Counted from the first letter of the stretch, positions 17,709-28,660 are shown. The stretch is DNA of 64,000 nucleotides from Variovorax sp. OAS795 (GCF_040546685.1 NZ_JBEPOH010000002.1:496001-560000), one strand, 5' to 3'. Numbers and translations: made by a program. Notes: generated by a model from the letters alone, not told the origin.

Positions 17709-18713
17709 TCAGCGAGCCGCTGCCTGGCCCCACTCGCGTGCGACGTGCGCAAGCCGGCTTGCGGGGCGCAGCACCAGCGGCGCGGCAAACGCGCGCACCG
17801 CATCGCGCTGGGCTTCATCGACCACGTACTCGACCGGCGACTTGCCGTCGATGCGCGCCAGCATCAGCGCCGGCAGCAGGCGGGCCGCGCGTTCCTCCAG
17901 CGCCGCGCGCGGCTCCCAGTTCGCCTGCTCGAAGTAGGCCTCGGCCAACATGGCGAACGATGCGAGCAAGGCCTCGCATTGGTCCGCACGCGCGAGGCAT
18001 TTCAGCAGCAGGTGGTTCAGGCAGAAAGCCAGGTCGAAGGCCGGGTCGCCGTACCAGGCGCATTCGGCATCGATCAGCACCGGCCCGCGCGGACCCACGA
18101 GGATGTTCTTGGGGCTGACGTCGCCGTGCACCAGCGCGATGTGCAAGCCGGCCGTGCGCTCCACCAGGTCCATCAGCGCGGCGCCCAGCGTCGGATGGCG
18201 CTCGGCGGTCGCGGTGAAATACGGCTCGAGGCGGAGCGCGCGGAAGTTGTCCGTGGTGTCGAATGCGGCGGCGAGCTCGGGCCTTCCCGCGCTGGCCGCA
18301 TGCAGCTCGCCGAGGACGCGGCCGACCGCTTGCGCCGTGCGCGCCGAGACCTCGCCGGCCATGAGCTGCTCCTTCCACACCGGATGCGCCTCGGGTGCGA
18401 GAAACGACATGGCGAAGAGCCCGGCCTCGGAATCGTGGGCGATCGGATGCGGCGCGTGGTCCGGCGCATGGCGGGCCGCGAACTGCAGCCATGCCCATTC
18501 GAAGGCATTGCGCGACACCGGGGCTTGCCAGTCCGCCGAGACCTTGAGCTTGGCAAGCGCGCGCTTGATGCACATCGACCGGCCCGGGAGATCGACGCGC
18601 CAGATATCGGACGAAACGCCCCCCGCCAGCGGATGCCAGTGCGCCGGCTCCTCTGCACTGGCGAGTCCCTGCGACACCAGGAATGCGCCGAGCATGGCTT
18701 TGGTACCGTTCAC
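17709..18713 (-). CDS. Aminoglycoside-phosphotransferase-fold (APH) kinase
   Basis: A 334-aa protein with a protein-kinase-like APH fold. The N-lobe has LAGGVSSDIWRV and the MCIKRALAKL lysine. The C-lobe has the Brenner motif LVHGDVSPKNILVG (His, Asp and Asn for catalysis and metal) and the DFG-like VLIDAECAWYGDPAFDLA. Such kinases phosphorylate small hydroxylated metabolites, and resistance is only one branch. GTG at 18713 is chosen because it overlaps the upstream dehydrogenase stop (GTGA). It is the last gene of the long LacI-linked operon. With an enolase paralogue in the same operon, a phosphorylated catabolic intermediate is plausible. Confidence 0.85.
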   Translation of the reverse strand: MNGTKAMLGAFLVSQGLASAEEPAHWHPLAGGVSSDIWRVDLPGRSMCIKRALAKLKVSADWQAPVSRNAFEWAWLQFAARHAPDHAPHPIAHDSEAGLFAMSFLAPEAHPVWKEQLMAGEVSARTAQAVGRVLGELHAASAGRPELAAAFDTTDNFRALRLEPYFTATAERHPTLGAALMDLVERTAGLHIALVHGDVSPKNILVGPRGPVLIDAECAWYGDPAFDLAFCLNHLLLKCLARADQCEALLASFAMLAEAYFEQANWEPRAALEERAARLLPALMLARIDGKSPVEYVVDEAQRDAVRAFAAPLVLRPASRLAHVAREWGQAAAR

Positions 18714-19837
18714 GCCGCGTCCACGGCCTGCGGAAGCACGACGTAGTTGCTGAAGCCGCCGTCGCGGTCCTTCAGCCCGGAGATCGCCTCGTTCACGCGA
18801 GAGAGCGGAAAGGCGCGATGCTCCAGGTACGACAGGTCCAGCGTGCCGGTGCGAACCATCTCCGCCATCTCCTGGCCCTGCGCGGTCGTGAACCAGTTCG
18901 ATCCGATCAGCTGGATCTGCTCGTCCATCAGCCACTTCACGTCGATCGGCAGGTCTTCGGCCACGCCGCCCACGTTGACCACCTTGCCGCCGCGGCGCAC
19001 GCCCCGCATCGAGTCGAGCATGGTGGCCGCGGGCGCCTTCGCGCCCAGTGCGCTGATGGCGAAGTCGGCGCCCTCGCCGCCAGTGAGCGACTTGGCCCAT
19101 TCGCCGGTGGAGCCCTCGCCGAGCCGCATCACCTGGATGCGGTCGGGGGCCAGCGCCTTGATCCGGGCGAGCAGCCGTTCGTCGCGCCCGGTGCCCAGGA
19201 TCTGCGACAGGCCCATGGCCAGCCCGAGCATCGTGGCTGCGACGCCCAGCGTGCCCGTGATGCCGTCGATGAGCGCGACCTGGCCCGGGCCGGCACCCGC
19301 GTTCTTCAAGGCGCCGTAGGAGGTGCCGAGATAGCCGAAGCGCCCGGCCTGCTCGAAGCTCAGGTTGTCCGGCAGGTTGACGATCGCGTACTCCGGCGCC
19401 GTCATGTACTGGCTGAAGCCGCCGTACGGATAGAGGTCGAAGATGCGCTGGCCATCGCGGCTGGTGCTGAAGTAGCCGTTGAGCGTGAAGTAGCGGCAAT
19501 GGCTGCGCTGGCCCGCGCGGCATGCCCTGCAGGAGCCGCAGGAACGCAGCGGGCTCACGTACACGCGGTCGCCGGGCCTGGCATTGATCACGGCCTCGCC
19601 GACCTCCTCGACCACGCCCACCGCGTCCAGCCCGAAGATGGCGGGGAAGCGCGGCAAGGGCTGGTGCGGAAACCAGGTCGGCCAGTTGTTGATGACGTTG
19701 GCCATGTTGGGCACGATGCCGCACGCCATCACCTTCACCAGCAGGTCGCTGGGGCGCGGCTTGGGAACCGGGATCGTGTCGAGCGACATCGGCGTGCCGA
19801 GCGCGTGCAGCCGGGCTGCGGTCATTGTTCTGTTCAT
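18710..19837 (-). CDS. Medium-chain (MDR) alcohol dehydrogenase-like protein
   Basis: A 375-aa zinc-type medium-chain dehydrogenase. The structural-zinc tetracysteine loop CGSCRACRAGQRSHC is intact (about residues 100-114), and a catalytic-Cys segment VMACGIV lies near residue 38. The usual GHE motif that supplies a catalytic-zinc ligand reads GLD (AIFGLDAVGVVEEVG), so the catalytic site is altered. The cofactor site is near DGITGTLGVAATMLG. The substrate is unknown. It begins 22 nt after the binding-protein gene and overlaps the kinase gene. Confidence 0.85.
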   Translation of the reverse strand: MNRTMTAARLHALGTPMSLDTIPVPKPRPSDLLVKVMACGIVPNMANVINNWPTWFPHQPLPRFPAIFGLDAVGVVEEVGEAVINARPGDRVYVSPLRSCGSCRACRAGQRSHCRYFTLNGYFSTSRDGQRIFDLYPYGGFSQYMTAPEYAIVNLPDNLSFEQAGRFGYLGTSYGALKNAGAGPGQVALIDGITGTLGVAATMLGLAMGLSQILGTGRDERLLARIKALAPDRIQVMRLGEGSTGEWAKSLTGGEGADFAISALGAKAPAATMLDSMRGVRRGGKVVNVGGVAEDLPIDVKWLMDEQIQLIGSNWFTTAQGQEMAEMVRTGTLDLSYLEHRAFPLSRVNEAISGLKDRDGGFSNYVVLPQAVDAA

Positions 19838-19859
19838 GAAAACCTCTTCTTGAAAAAAC

Positions 19860-21083
19860 TCAAGGGGCGACGAATGCCGCACCCGACGGACGGAACCTGG
19901 GCGGCCACACCGTGACCCACTTGCCGTTCTGTGCCTGCTTGACCTTGGTGTCGGCCGCGCCGCTGTTGAACTTGCCGTCGAAGCGGCGCGTGCCCAGCAC
20001 GGTCTCGACCGGGTTGGCGCGCAGCCATGCGGCCATGGCCTTGTCGTCGAGGCGGCCGACGCCCTTGGCCGCGGCTTCAAGGATCTGCCAGGCCGCGAAC
20101 TCCGCCGCAGCCTGGGAATCGACGTGCGGCCAGGACAGGCCGGCGGCTTTCGCGCGGTCGTTGTAGGCGGCAATGAACTGGGCGGCGCCTGCGTCCTGCG
20201 TGAAAGGTGCGTGGTCCTCGAACCACGTGAGCGTGGTCAGGCCGCTCGCCTGTGGGTTCGACACGGTCGGCCCCGGCGCCGGAAACAGGTAGAACTGGCG
20301 CGCGGGCTGGTAGTCGATGCGCTTCATCGCATCGAGCAGCTGCGCCGCCTCGAGGCCGACCGCACCCGACCACAGCAGGTCGGGCGCGGCATCCTTGATG
20401 CGCGCGGCAATGCCGCCGAAGTCGCGCGTGCCGAACTCGTACTCGAGCGACAGCACGGTCTTCAGGCCCCGCTTGGCCGCGATCTCCTGCCCGCCCTTGG
20501 CCAGGTCGAGCGCCGATGGAAACTTGCTGGTGACGAAGGCGATGGTCTTCGGCGGCGTCGCGGTGCTCGCATAGGCGTCGAGCAGCACCTCGGTGGCGCC
20601 CAGGCGCGGCTCGGGTCCCAGCGGGAGCGCCGGAAACTGCATCTCGTAGGGCGCCAGGCTCGGGTCGCCGAGGCTGCTCTGGATGAAGAGCTTGTTGAAG
20701 CGCTGCGCCACGCCCATCGCCGCGATGATCGCGCTGGTGCCATAGGGGCCCATCAGCAGGTCGACCTTTTCGCGCGTGATGAGGCGTTCGTACAGGGTGC
20801 GCGCATTGCCCGGCTGCGACTGGTCGTCCAGCAGCATGAGCTCGACCTTGCGGCCCAGCAACCCGCCGCGCTTGTTCAGCGCATCGACGAACACCTCGGC
20901 CGCAACTTTGTGGATGCCGCCGACGGGTGCAAGAGGTCCGGTGAGGGGCAGCGTGCCGCCCACCCGGATCGGCTCTGCGCCGCCTCCACCTTGTGCATGC
21001 GCGGGCAAGCCATAGGCCAGCATGAGGGTGCCGGCCGCGGCAAGAAGGACACGGCGCTGTGATTGAAATCTGGTGATGCTCAT
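19860..21083 (-). CDS. Branched-chain-amino-acid-type ABC transporter substrate-binding protein
   Basis: A 407-aa periplasmic binding protein (LivJ/Peripla_BP_6 type). The signal peptide (about residues 10-31) ends in GLPAHAQ, followed by the domain opening IRVGGTLPLTGPLAPVGG and the typical LMLLDDQSQPGNARTLYERLI and VDLLMGPYGTSAI segments. It should capture the ligand for the Liv-type permease encoded 4-8 kb upstream in the same operon. In such catabolic loci the ligand is commonly an aromatic or short organic acid rather than an amino acid; that is inference here. Confidence 0.92.
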   Translation of the reverse strand: MSITRFQSQRRVLLAAAGTLMLAYGLPAHAQGGGGAEPIRVGGTLPLTGPLAPVGGIHKVAAEVFVDALNKRGGLLGRKVELMLLDDQSQPGNARTLYERLITREKVDLLMGPYGTSAIIAAMGVAQRFNKLFIQSSLGDPSLAPYEMQFPALPLGPEPRLGATEVLLDAYASTATPPKTIAFVTSKFPSALDLAKGGQEIAAKRGLKTVLSLEYEFGTRDFGGIAARIKDAAPDLLWSGAVGLEAAQLLDAMKRIDYQPARQFYLFPAPGPTVSNPQASGLTTLTWFEDHAPFTQDAGAAQFIAAYNDRAKAAGLSWPHVDSQAAAEFAAWQILEAAAKGVGRLDDKAMAAWLRANPVETVLGTRRFDGKFNSGAADTKVKQAQNGKWVTVWPPRFRPSGAAFVAP

Positions 21084-21148
21084 CGTTGTCTCCTGGAATG
21101 TCGGAAGACCGGCTCGGACCGCGCCGGCCGGGCGTGCGGCGGCTGTGG

Positions 21149-21679
21149 TCAGCGGTATCCGTCCTCGAGCTCGATGGCGAGCGCACCCATGATGCGAACG
21201 CCGGAGTTGTACCAACCGATCGTGAGCACCAGTTCGACCAGCTGGCGCTCGGACAGGAAAGCCGCGGCCTTGCGCCACGTGGGTTCGCTCACGTCGACCT
21301 TCAGCGTCGACTCGCGCGCCAGTGCCATGACGGCGCGCTCCTCGTCGTCGAAGAGCGCAGAGCTTTCGAAGTCGGGCACGGCCTTGAGCTGCTCCGCGCT
21401 GATGCCCGCCTTGAGGCCATGCGACTGGTGATGTGCGATCTCGTAGGCCGACGCGGTGCAGTGGCCCACGGTGAGGATCGCCAGCTCGCGCAGCCTGGGG
21501 CTCAGCTGCGAGCCGCGCAGCGTGTTGGCATAGGAGATGAACCCGTCCAGCACCTGCGGCGCGTGCGCCAGCGCACGGAAGATGTTGGCGGTGGGCACCT
21601 TGCGTTCGCGTTCCAGCCTGTCGAACAGGGCGGGATCGGCGTCGGTGTCCGATCGTTGGAGATATCTGACTCGTGCCAT
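21149..21679 (-). CDS. Carboxymuconolactone decarboxylase/AhpD-like protein
   Basis: A 176-aa all-helical CMD/AhpD-fold protein. The core ELAILTVGHCTASAYEIAHH has one Cys where peroxidase-type AhpD proteins carry CxxC (here CTAS), so AhpD redox activity is unlikely. The trailing His of AHH is conserved. The C-terminal second repeat (LVELVLTIGWYNSGVRIM) is normal. Its role in ring-cleavage operons is usually listed as lactone decarboxylase or unknown. It starts 20 nt after the extradiol-dioxygenase-like gene. Confidence 0.85.
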   Translation of the reverse strand: MARVRYLQRSDTDADPALFDRLERERKVPTANIFRALAHAPQVLDGFISYANTLRGSQLSPRLRELAILTVGHCTASAYEIAHHQSHGLKAGISAEQLKAVPDFESSALFDDEERAVMALARESTLKVDVSEPTWRKAAAFLSERQLVELVLTIGWYNSGVRIMGALAIELEDGYR

Positions 21680-21699
21680 GGCAGTGACCTTTCTGGTGT

Positions 21700-22707
21700 T
21701 TACTTCTGCATGGAGAGCGCCAGCGCGTAGCTCTCCAGCGTTTGGGGATTGGGTTTCTCGGCCGGCTCGATGAGCGCCGCGTCGGCGAAGGCGGTGGCCT
21801 CGAAATACCAGCGCGCGGGGGCGGGAATCCCCCATCGGATGTTGGTGCTCAGCGAGGCGGCTTCCCAGCGCACGGGTTCGATCTCGATGTCGATGGTCTG
21901 GTAGTGGCTGTTGAAGAGTTCCACGCGATGCCCGTCGGGGTCGCGCAGGTAGACGAACAGCATCCCGCCGGGCCCGTGGCGGCCGGGGCCGCGTTCCACC
22001 GATTCGGCATAGCCGAAGTTGCCCGCCAGGTCGCAGGCCGTGAAGATGTTGTGCGACTCGGAGACGGTGTAGGCGAAGTGGTGCAGGCGGGGCCCCGCGC
22101 CCTGCACGATCGCCAGATCGAGGCAGGTGCCCTTTCGGTACATGAAGGCGCCCAGCAGCTTGTCGCCATGCGCGATGTACTCGGAGTTGCGAAAACCCAG
22201 CCGGCTGTAGAACGCGCACAAGGCGTAGGTGTCCGGGGCCAGCAGCTGGTAGTGGTCCAGCCGCTGGGCATGCGCGCCGGTGAAGCTCTCGACCTTCAGG
22301 TACATGCGGGGCAGCGTCTCCATCTGCGCGCAGAGTTCGATCCTGGTGCCGATCGGGTCTTCCACGTGGAGCGTGCGGCCCTGGTGCGGAACATCGACCC
22401 ATTCGGCAGCCAGCCCTTCGGCCTTGAAGAAGGCATGGGCGCTGTCGAGGTCTTCCTCGAAGAAGACGCGAAAGCCGATCCGCTTGCAGGTCTGTTCGCC
22501 GCCCCGCGACTGGATCAGCACCAGGCTGTGATGGCAGGCCTCGGCCAGGCCGCGCAGGTAGCAGACGCCTTCGCCCTCGTCCGAGATGACGAGCCCGACG
22601 ATGTTGACGTAGAAGTCGCGGCTCCTTGCGAGATCGGCGACATGGAGGACGACGTGGCTGGCACGTGTGATGTTGAACGGCGGACGCAGATTGACGGCGG
22701 GCAGCAT
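21700..22707 (-). CDS. Homoprotocatechuate 2,3-dioxygenase-like VOC ring-cleavage protein
   Basis: A 335-aa two-domain vicinal-oxygen-chelate protein resembling Mn/Fe homoprotocatechuate 2,3-dioxygenase. The metal triad is visible as RLDHYQL (His), RLHHFAY (His) and DGHRVELFN (Glu), and the ERGPGRHGP loop is conserved. At the acid-base His position (His200 in HPCD, within the MHRKQTVHD block) this protein reads MYRKGTCLD, so the His is Leu. The expected reaction is extradiol cleavage of a catechol, but the altered residue could change specificity or outcome. It sits between the FMN reductase and CMD-like genes. Starting ATG 22707 gives the conserved N-terminal domain. Confidence 0.88.
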   Translation of the reverse strand: MLPAVNLRPPFNITRASHVVLHVADLARSRDFYVNIVGLVISDEGEGVCYLRGLAEACHHSLVLIQSRGGEQTCKRIGFRVFFEEDLDSAHAFFKAEGLAAEWVDVPHQGRTLHVEDPIGTRIELCAQMETLPRMYLKVESFTGAHAQRLDHYQLLAPDTYALCAFYSRLGFRNSEYIAHGDKLLGAFMYRKGTCLDLAIVQGAGPRLHHFAYTVSESHNIFTACDLAGNFGYAESVERGPGRHGPGGMLFVYLRDPDGHRVELFNSHYQTIDIEIEPVRWEAASLSTNIRWGIPAPARWYFEATAFADAALIEPAEKPNPQTLESYALALSMQK

Positions 22708-22754
22708 AAGAACCTCGCGAAGGGTTGGGTGGGGAGGAAAGGACCTGCTGCCGC

Positions 22755-23342
22755 TCAGCCCAGGGCTGGCTGCACCGCAGAAGGTCGGGCCGCACGCAGC
22801 AGGCCGATCTCGGCGATCAGGTCGTCGATGGCTTCGAGCGCGAAGGCCAGGCTGGTGGCGTCTGCCAGCCGCCCGTCTTCGATCTTGGTGTGGACGCCCG
22901 CGACGACGACCTGCGGCCTGGCGATCACGCGCGACAAGGTGCCGCCCAGCGTGTCGCGCAGCTGGGCCTGGGCGCGCACGCCGCCGGTGAACGCCGGCGA
23001 ACTGGTCATCACCAGCACCGGCTTGCCCTTGAGCGGAGACGCGAACGCCGGCCGCGAGGCCCAGTCGAGCGCGTTCTTCAGCACGCCCGGCATGCCGAAG
23101 TTGTATTCGGGGGAGCACAGCACGAGGCCGTCGCACACATCGATCGTGGCCTTGAACGCCCGGACGGCATCGGGGAGATCGGGTCCGTCGAGGTCCTGGT
23201 TGTACGAGGGAATGCCGTCGAGCGGCAGCAGCGCCATCTCGACGCCCTCCGGCAGCAACGCCTGGAGTGTGCGCAGGATGGCCGTGTTGCTGGATGCCTT
23301 GCGCAGGCTTCCGGAAATGCCTGCCAGCTTGATCGTGTTCAT
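22755..23342 (-). CDS. NADPH-dependent FMN reductase
   Basis: A 195-aa flavodoxin-fold reductase. The phosphate-binding loop SGSLRKASSNTAIL is at about residues 10-23, and SPEYNFGMPGVLKNALDW (about residue 77) is the flavin-stacking loop diagnostic of the SsuE/ChrR-type family. It supplies reduced flavin or reduces quinones. In this operon it could protect against or recycle catechol-derived quinones, or serve a partner not encoded nearby. It starts 40 nt after the enolase frame. Confidence 0.9.
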   Translation of the reverse strand: MNTIKLAGISGSLRKASSNTAILRTLQALLPEGVEMALLPLDGIPSYNQDLDGPDLPDAVRAFKATIDVCDGLVLCSPEYNFGMPGVLKNALDWASRPAFASPLKGKPVLVMTSSPAFTGGVRAQAQLRDTLGGTLSRVIARPQVVVAGVHTKIEDGRLADATSLAFALEAIDDLIAEIGLLRAARPSAVQPALG

Positions 23343-23382
23343 GGCGATGTTCTTCCTGATGGGGTGGGGTGATGCGCGGCGT

Positions 23383-25269
<1,887 letters not shown>

Positions 25270-25280
<11 letters not shown>

Positions 25281-25977
25281 GATAGGCCTCCCGGATGCGA
25301 GGATTGCCGAGCAGCGTGTCCGCTTTTCCCGAGGCCACGATGCGGCCCTGCTCGATGACATAGGCGTGGTGCGCCATCTCCAGCGCCTTGTGGATGTTCT
25401 GCTCGACCAGCAGCACGGCCACGCCGCGTTCGTTGATCGTGCGGATGATCCGGAACATGTCGTCGACCACGGCCGGCGAGAGGCCGAGCGAGGGCTCGTC
25501 CATCAGGAGCAGCCGGGGCCGCGCCATCAGCGCGCGGCCGATCGCCACCATCTGCTGCTGGCCGCCCGACATCGAGCCTGCGATCTGGTGGCGGCGCTCG
25601 CCGAGGATCGGAAAGAGCGAGAACACCCTTTCGAGCGAGCCTTCGCCCGAGGCCCGAGCGTCGGCGCGCCAGCCGCCGAGCTGGAGGTTCTCGAGAACGG
25701 TCATGTGCGTGAACAGGCGCCGCCCTTCGGGGACGATGGCGATGCCGTGCCCGCACACGCGGTGGCTCGGGACCTTCGCGATGTCCGTGCCGTCGATGCG
25801 GATCTGGCCCTCGCGTGCACGCAGGATGCCCGCGATGGTGTTGATCAGCGTGCTCTTGCCCGCGCCGTTGGGCCCGACCACGGCCACGATCTGCCCCGCG
25901 GCAACATCGAGCGATGCCTCCCAGAGTGCAGGCGCGTCGCCGTGGGAGACATGGAGGTTTCGTACTTCAAGCAGCAT
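25270..25977 (-). CDS. Liv-type ABC transporter ATP-binding protein (LivF)
   Basis: A 235-aa ATPase of the LivF family. It has Walker A GPNGAGKST (about residue 35), signature MSGGQQQMVAIGRAL, Walker B RLLLMDEPSLGLSP, and the family-specific FMVRI-like switch replaced by FRIIRTINERGVAVLLVEQN. It powers import of a small organic acid or amino acid together with the LivH and fused LivMG subunits. It starts inside the last codons of the LivMG gene (8-nt overlap region), so the subunits are translationally coupled. Confidence 0.93.
25287..25292 (-). promoter_or_regulatory. Ribosome-binding site deciding a TTG start
   Basis: GGGAGG (minus strand), 6 nt before TTG 25280, lies inside the end of the LivF gene and marks the cupin start. 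Translational coupling is likely. Confidence 0.6.
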
Positions 25978-27736
25978 GGGCGGTCCCCAGGTAGGCGCCC
26001 ACGACGCGGGGGTCCTGCATCGTTTCGCGCGGGAGCCCGAGGGCGAGCAAGGTGCCCTGGTCGAGCACCGCGATGCGGTCGGCCAGGGCCACCACGGCGC
26101 GCATCAGGTGCTCGACGAAGACGATGGTGGTGCCGTCCGCCCTGATCTTGCGGATCATCGCGATGGCGTGGTCGACCTCGGTCGGGGTGAGGCCGCACAG
26201 CACCTCGTCCAGCAACAACAGGCGCGGCTGCGCCGCCAGGGCACGCGCGAGCTCGACGAACTTGCGCTCGTGCAGGTTGAGTGCGGGCGGCAGCACGTCG
26301 GCCTTCGCTTCGAGACCGGTGAACGCGAGCCAGCGGCGCGCGAGGTCGTCGGGACTCTCGCTGCCAGCGTCCTGCGTGCCGCCGAAGAAGGCGCACAGCC
26401 GCACGTTCTCGAGCACCGTGAGGTGATTGAACAGGCGCGGGATCTGGTAGGTGCGCGCGATGCCACGGCGCGCGACCTCGTGCGGCGCCAGGCCGCCGAT
26501 CGATGCGCCGTGCAGCTCGATGCTGCCGGAACTCAGCGGAAAGTGGCCGCTGATCATGTTGATCAGGGTCGACTTGCCGGAGCCGTTGGGCCCGACGAGC
26601 GCGAGGATCTCGCCCTCCTCGACCTGCAGGTCGACGCCCTGCAGCGCGCGGATGCCGCCGAAGGACTTCGCTACTGCGCGGCATGTCAGCAAGGGCCGTG
26701 CGGTGGTGGCTTGCGGCTTCATCACGACGACGTTGCCCGGCTCGCTCGCCGACACAAGTGCGGGTGCGGATACGGGCGCAGCGTTCCTGCGTGGGGCGAA
26801 GCGGCCGAACAGGCTGGGCGCGATGCCCTCGGGCAGGACCAGGATCACGACCACGAGTGCGAGCGCCACACCCGCGCGGCCGAGCTCGGCGTGCCCGCCG
26901 CCGACGAAGAGACTCAGTGCCACGGTGATCAGCGCCGCGCCGATGGCCGGCCCCGCCCAGTGGCGCGCGCCGCCCAGGATGCTCATGAGCACGACGTACA
27001 GCGGCACGGTGATCGAGAAGGTTTCGCCTACCGTGACATACCCGACGTAGGCGGCCTGGATGGCGCCCGCGGCACCGGCAATGGCCGACGAGATGGCGAA
27101 GGCCGCGAGCTTGTAGTGCAGCGTCGGCACGCCCTTGACCTCGGCCACGTCCTCGTCGTCATGGATGGCCAGCAGGCCGGCGCCCAGGCGCGAGCGGAGA
27201 ATGCGGCGCGAGACTGCGAGCGCGGTCAGTGCCAGCACGAGCCCCAGCAGGTAGATGGCCCCCGGCACCGTGGTGCCGAGCTGGGGAATCGAGACATTGC
27301 TGAGGTAGACCCCGCCCCCGCCATCGATCGGCGTGTTGGAGATCACGGCCGCCAGCACGTAAGTGACCGAGAGCGTGAGCAGCGCGAAGAATTCGGCGCG
27401 CAGCGTGTTGATGCGAAACACCACCCAGCCGATGCCCAGTGCGAGCGTTGCCGCGATGCCCGCCGCCGCCGGAATGGTCAGCAGGAAGGGCACGCCCCAT
27501 TTGCCGGCCAGCGTGGCCGTCGTGTACGCGCCGGTACCGAAGAACGCCGCGTGGCCGAAACTCCAGTAGCCCGAGTAGCCGCTCAGGATGCCCCAGCTGC
27601 TGGCCAGCGCAATCCAGAAGAAGACGACGTAGAGGTACGAGAGGTAGAAGTCGGCAACGCCTGTGAAGGGCAGCGCGACCAGGCCGGCCACGGCCGCCGC
27701 CGCCGCTGCGCGTGCGTGTCGTGGGCTCAGAGCCAT
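25967..27736 (-). CDS. Fused ABC permease-ATPase (LivM-LivG)
   Basis: One 589-aa reading frame joins a LivM-type permease (about residues 1-320, multiple membrane segments, SGYSGYWSFGHAAFFGTGAY motif) to a LivG-type ATPase (about 345-589) through a Pro/Ala-rich linker. The ATPase has Walker A GPNGSGKST and Walker B LLLLDEVLCGLTP. Its signature is LNLHERKFVELARAL in place of LSGGQ, a known divergent LivG subgroup. Fusions of this kind occur in beta-proteobacteria. ATG 27736 lies within the LivH gene (10-nt overlap). It forms one importer with the LivH, LivF and binding-protein products. Confidence 0.92.
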   Translation of the reverse strand: MALSPRHARAAAAAAVAGLVALPFTGVADFYLSYLYVVFFWIALASSWGILSGYSGYWSFGHAAFFGTGAYTTATLAGKWGVPFLLTIPAAAGIAATLALGIGWVVFRINTLRAEFFALLTLSVTYVLAAVISNTPIDGGGGVYLSNVSIPQLGTTVPGAIYLLGLVLALTALAVSRRILRSRLGAGLLAIHDDEDVAEVKGVPTLHYKLAAFAISSAIAGAAGAIQAAYVGYVTVGETFSITVPLYVVLMSILGGARHWAGPAIGAALITVALSLFVGGGHAELGRAGVALALVVVILVLPEGIAPSLFGRFAPRRNAAPVSAPALVSASEPGNVVVMKPQATTARPLLTCRAVAKSFGGIRALQGVDLQVEEGEILALVGPNGSGKSTLINMISGHFPLSSGSIELHGASIGGLAPHEVARRGIARTYQIPRLFNHLTVLENVRLCAFFGGTQDAGSESPDDLARRWLAFTGLEAKADVLPPALNLHERKFVELARALAAQPRLLLLDEVLCGLTPTEVDHAIAMIRKIRADGTTIVFVEHLMRAVVALADRIAVLDQGTLLALGLPRETMQDPRVVGAYLGTAHAA

Positions 27737-28575
27737 CTGGGCCTCCACAGCAAGAGGAGGATCAGGATCGAGAAGGCCACGAGCGGTGCCCAGGCGGGGT
27801 TGACCGCTGCCATGGTCACCGACTCCGAAACGCCGATCAGGCAACCGGCCGCCAGCGCGCCGAGCGGGCGCGCGAGCCCGCCGATGATCACCACCGCGAA
27901 GACCACGCCGATCCAGGCTTCGATCTGCGAAGGCGCGAGCGTCGAGGTCAGCGCGATGAACACGCCCGCGACGCCGGCCGACGCCGCGCACAGGCCGGCC
28001 AGCAGGTACGAGAGGCGCTTGGCGTTGATGCCGAAGGCCGCTGCGATCGGGCCGTCGTGCGCGGCTGCGCGCAGCGCCTTGCCCAAGAGCGTGCGGTTCA
28101 GGCCGGTCCAGGCGGCGGTCGCAAGCAGCGCCGCGCAAGCGAAGGCGGCAAGCTCCAGCACCGGCACGAACAGCGGCCCGATGCGCAGCGACGACTGCGC
28201 ATAGCCGGACTCGAACTTGCGGTAGTCCGCGGACCAGAGCCACTGGATCAGCGACTCGATGAGGATGGTGATGCCGAAGGTGACCAGCATCGACGCGAAC
28301 TCGCTGACCTGGAAGCGTACGAACAGCGCGTGCAACGCAATGCCGGCAACGAAGAAGGCCGGCACCACGACCAGCGCCGACAGCCACGGCGCAATGCCGA
28401 ACTGCGTTCCGAGCTGGTAGGTGAGGTAGGCGCCGAGAAAGGCCAGCGCGAAGTGGCTCAGGTTGACGAGGCGCAGCAAACCCCAGCTCACGCTGAGGCC
28501 GAGCGCGAGCAGCCCGTAGATGCCACCGAGCAGCAAGCCCCCGATGGCCGATTGGGCGAGCAAGGTCGCGCTCAT
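27727..28575 (-). CDS. Branched-chain-type ABC transporter permease (LivH)
   Basis: A 282-aa integral membrane permease, about eight hydrophobic segments, with the LivH hallmark GLLLGGIYGLLALGLSVSWG at the N-terminus and RVNLSHF-type LRLVNLSHFALAFLGAY. It is the first gene of the 11-gene minus-strand operon that ends near 17.7 kb. A LacI-type operator-like element lies about 65-85 bp upstream (28641-28660) and a perfect dyad about 170 bp upstream. Confidence 0.93.
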   Translation of the reverse strand: MSATLLAQSAIGGLLLGGIYGLLALGLSVSWGLLRLVNLSHFALAFLGAYLTYQLGTQFGIAPWLSALVVVPAFFVAGIALHALFVRFQVSEFASMLVTFGITILIESLIQWLWSADYRKFESGYAQSSLRIGPLFVPVLELAAFACAALLATAAWTGLNRTLLGKALRAAAHDGPIAAAFGINAKRLSYLLAGLCAASAGVAGVFIALTSTLAPSQIEAWIGVVFAVVIIGGLARPLGALAAGCLIGVSESVTMAAVNPAWAPLVAFSILILLLLWRPRWL

Positions 28576-28640
28576 GGCGAGCTCCTTGTGCCAGGCCGCG
28601 CAAGCGGTGCGGATTCGTTCATGAAGTTTGTCTCCTTGTT

Positions 28641-28660
28641 TGTGCTAACGTTTGCGCATA
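28641..28660. promoter_or_regulatory. LacI-type operator-like site upstream of livH
   Basis: TGTGCTAACGTTTGCGCATA contains GCTAACGTTTGC, an imperfect dyad centred on CG (7 of 9 flanking positions symmetric). It matches the arms of the 28745 and 15522 sites and is placed where it could control the leftward importer operon. Confidence 0.6.

Noticed and set aside
25388..28204. A 938-codon open frame on the plus strand
   Set aside because: It lies opposite the clear ABC transporter genes with low-complexity Arg/Gly/Asp sequence; it is a shadow frame.
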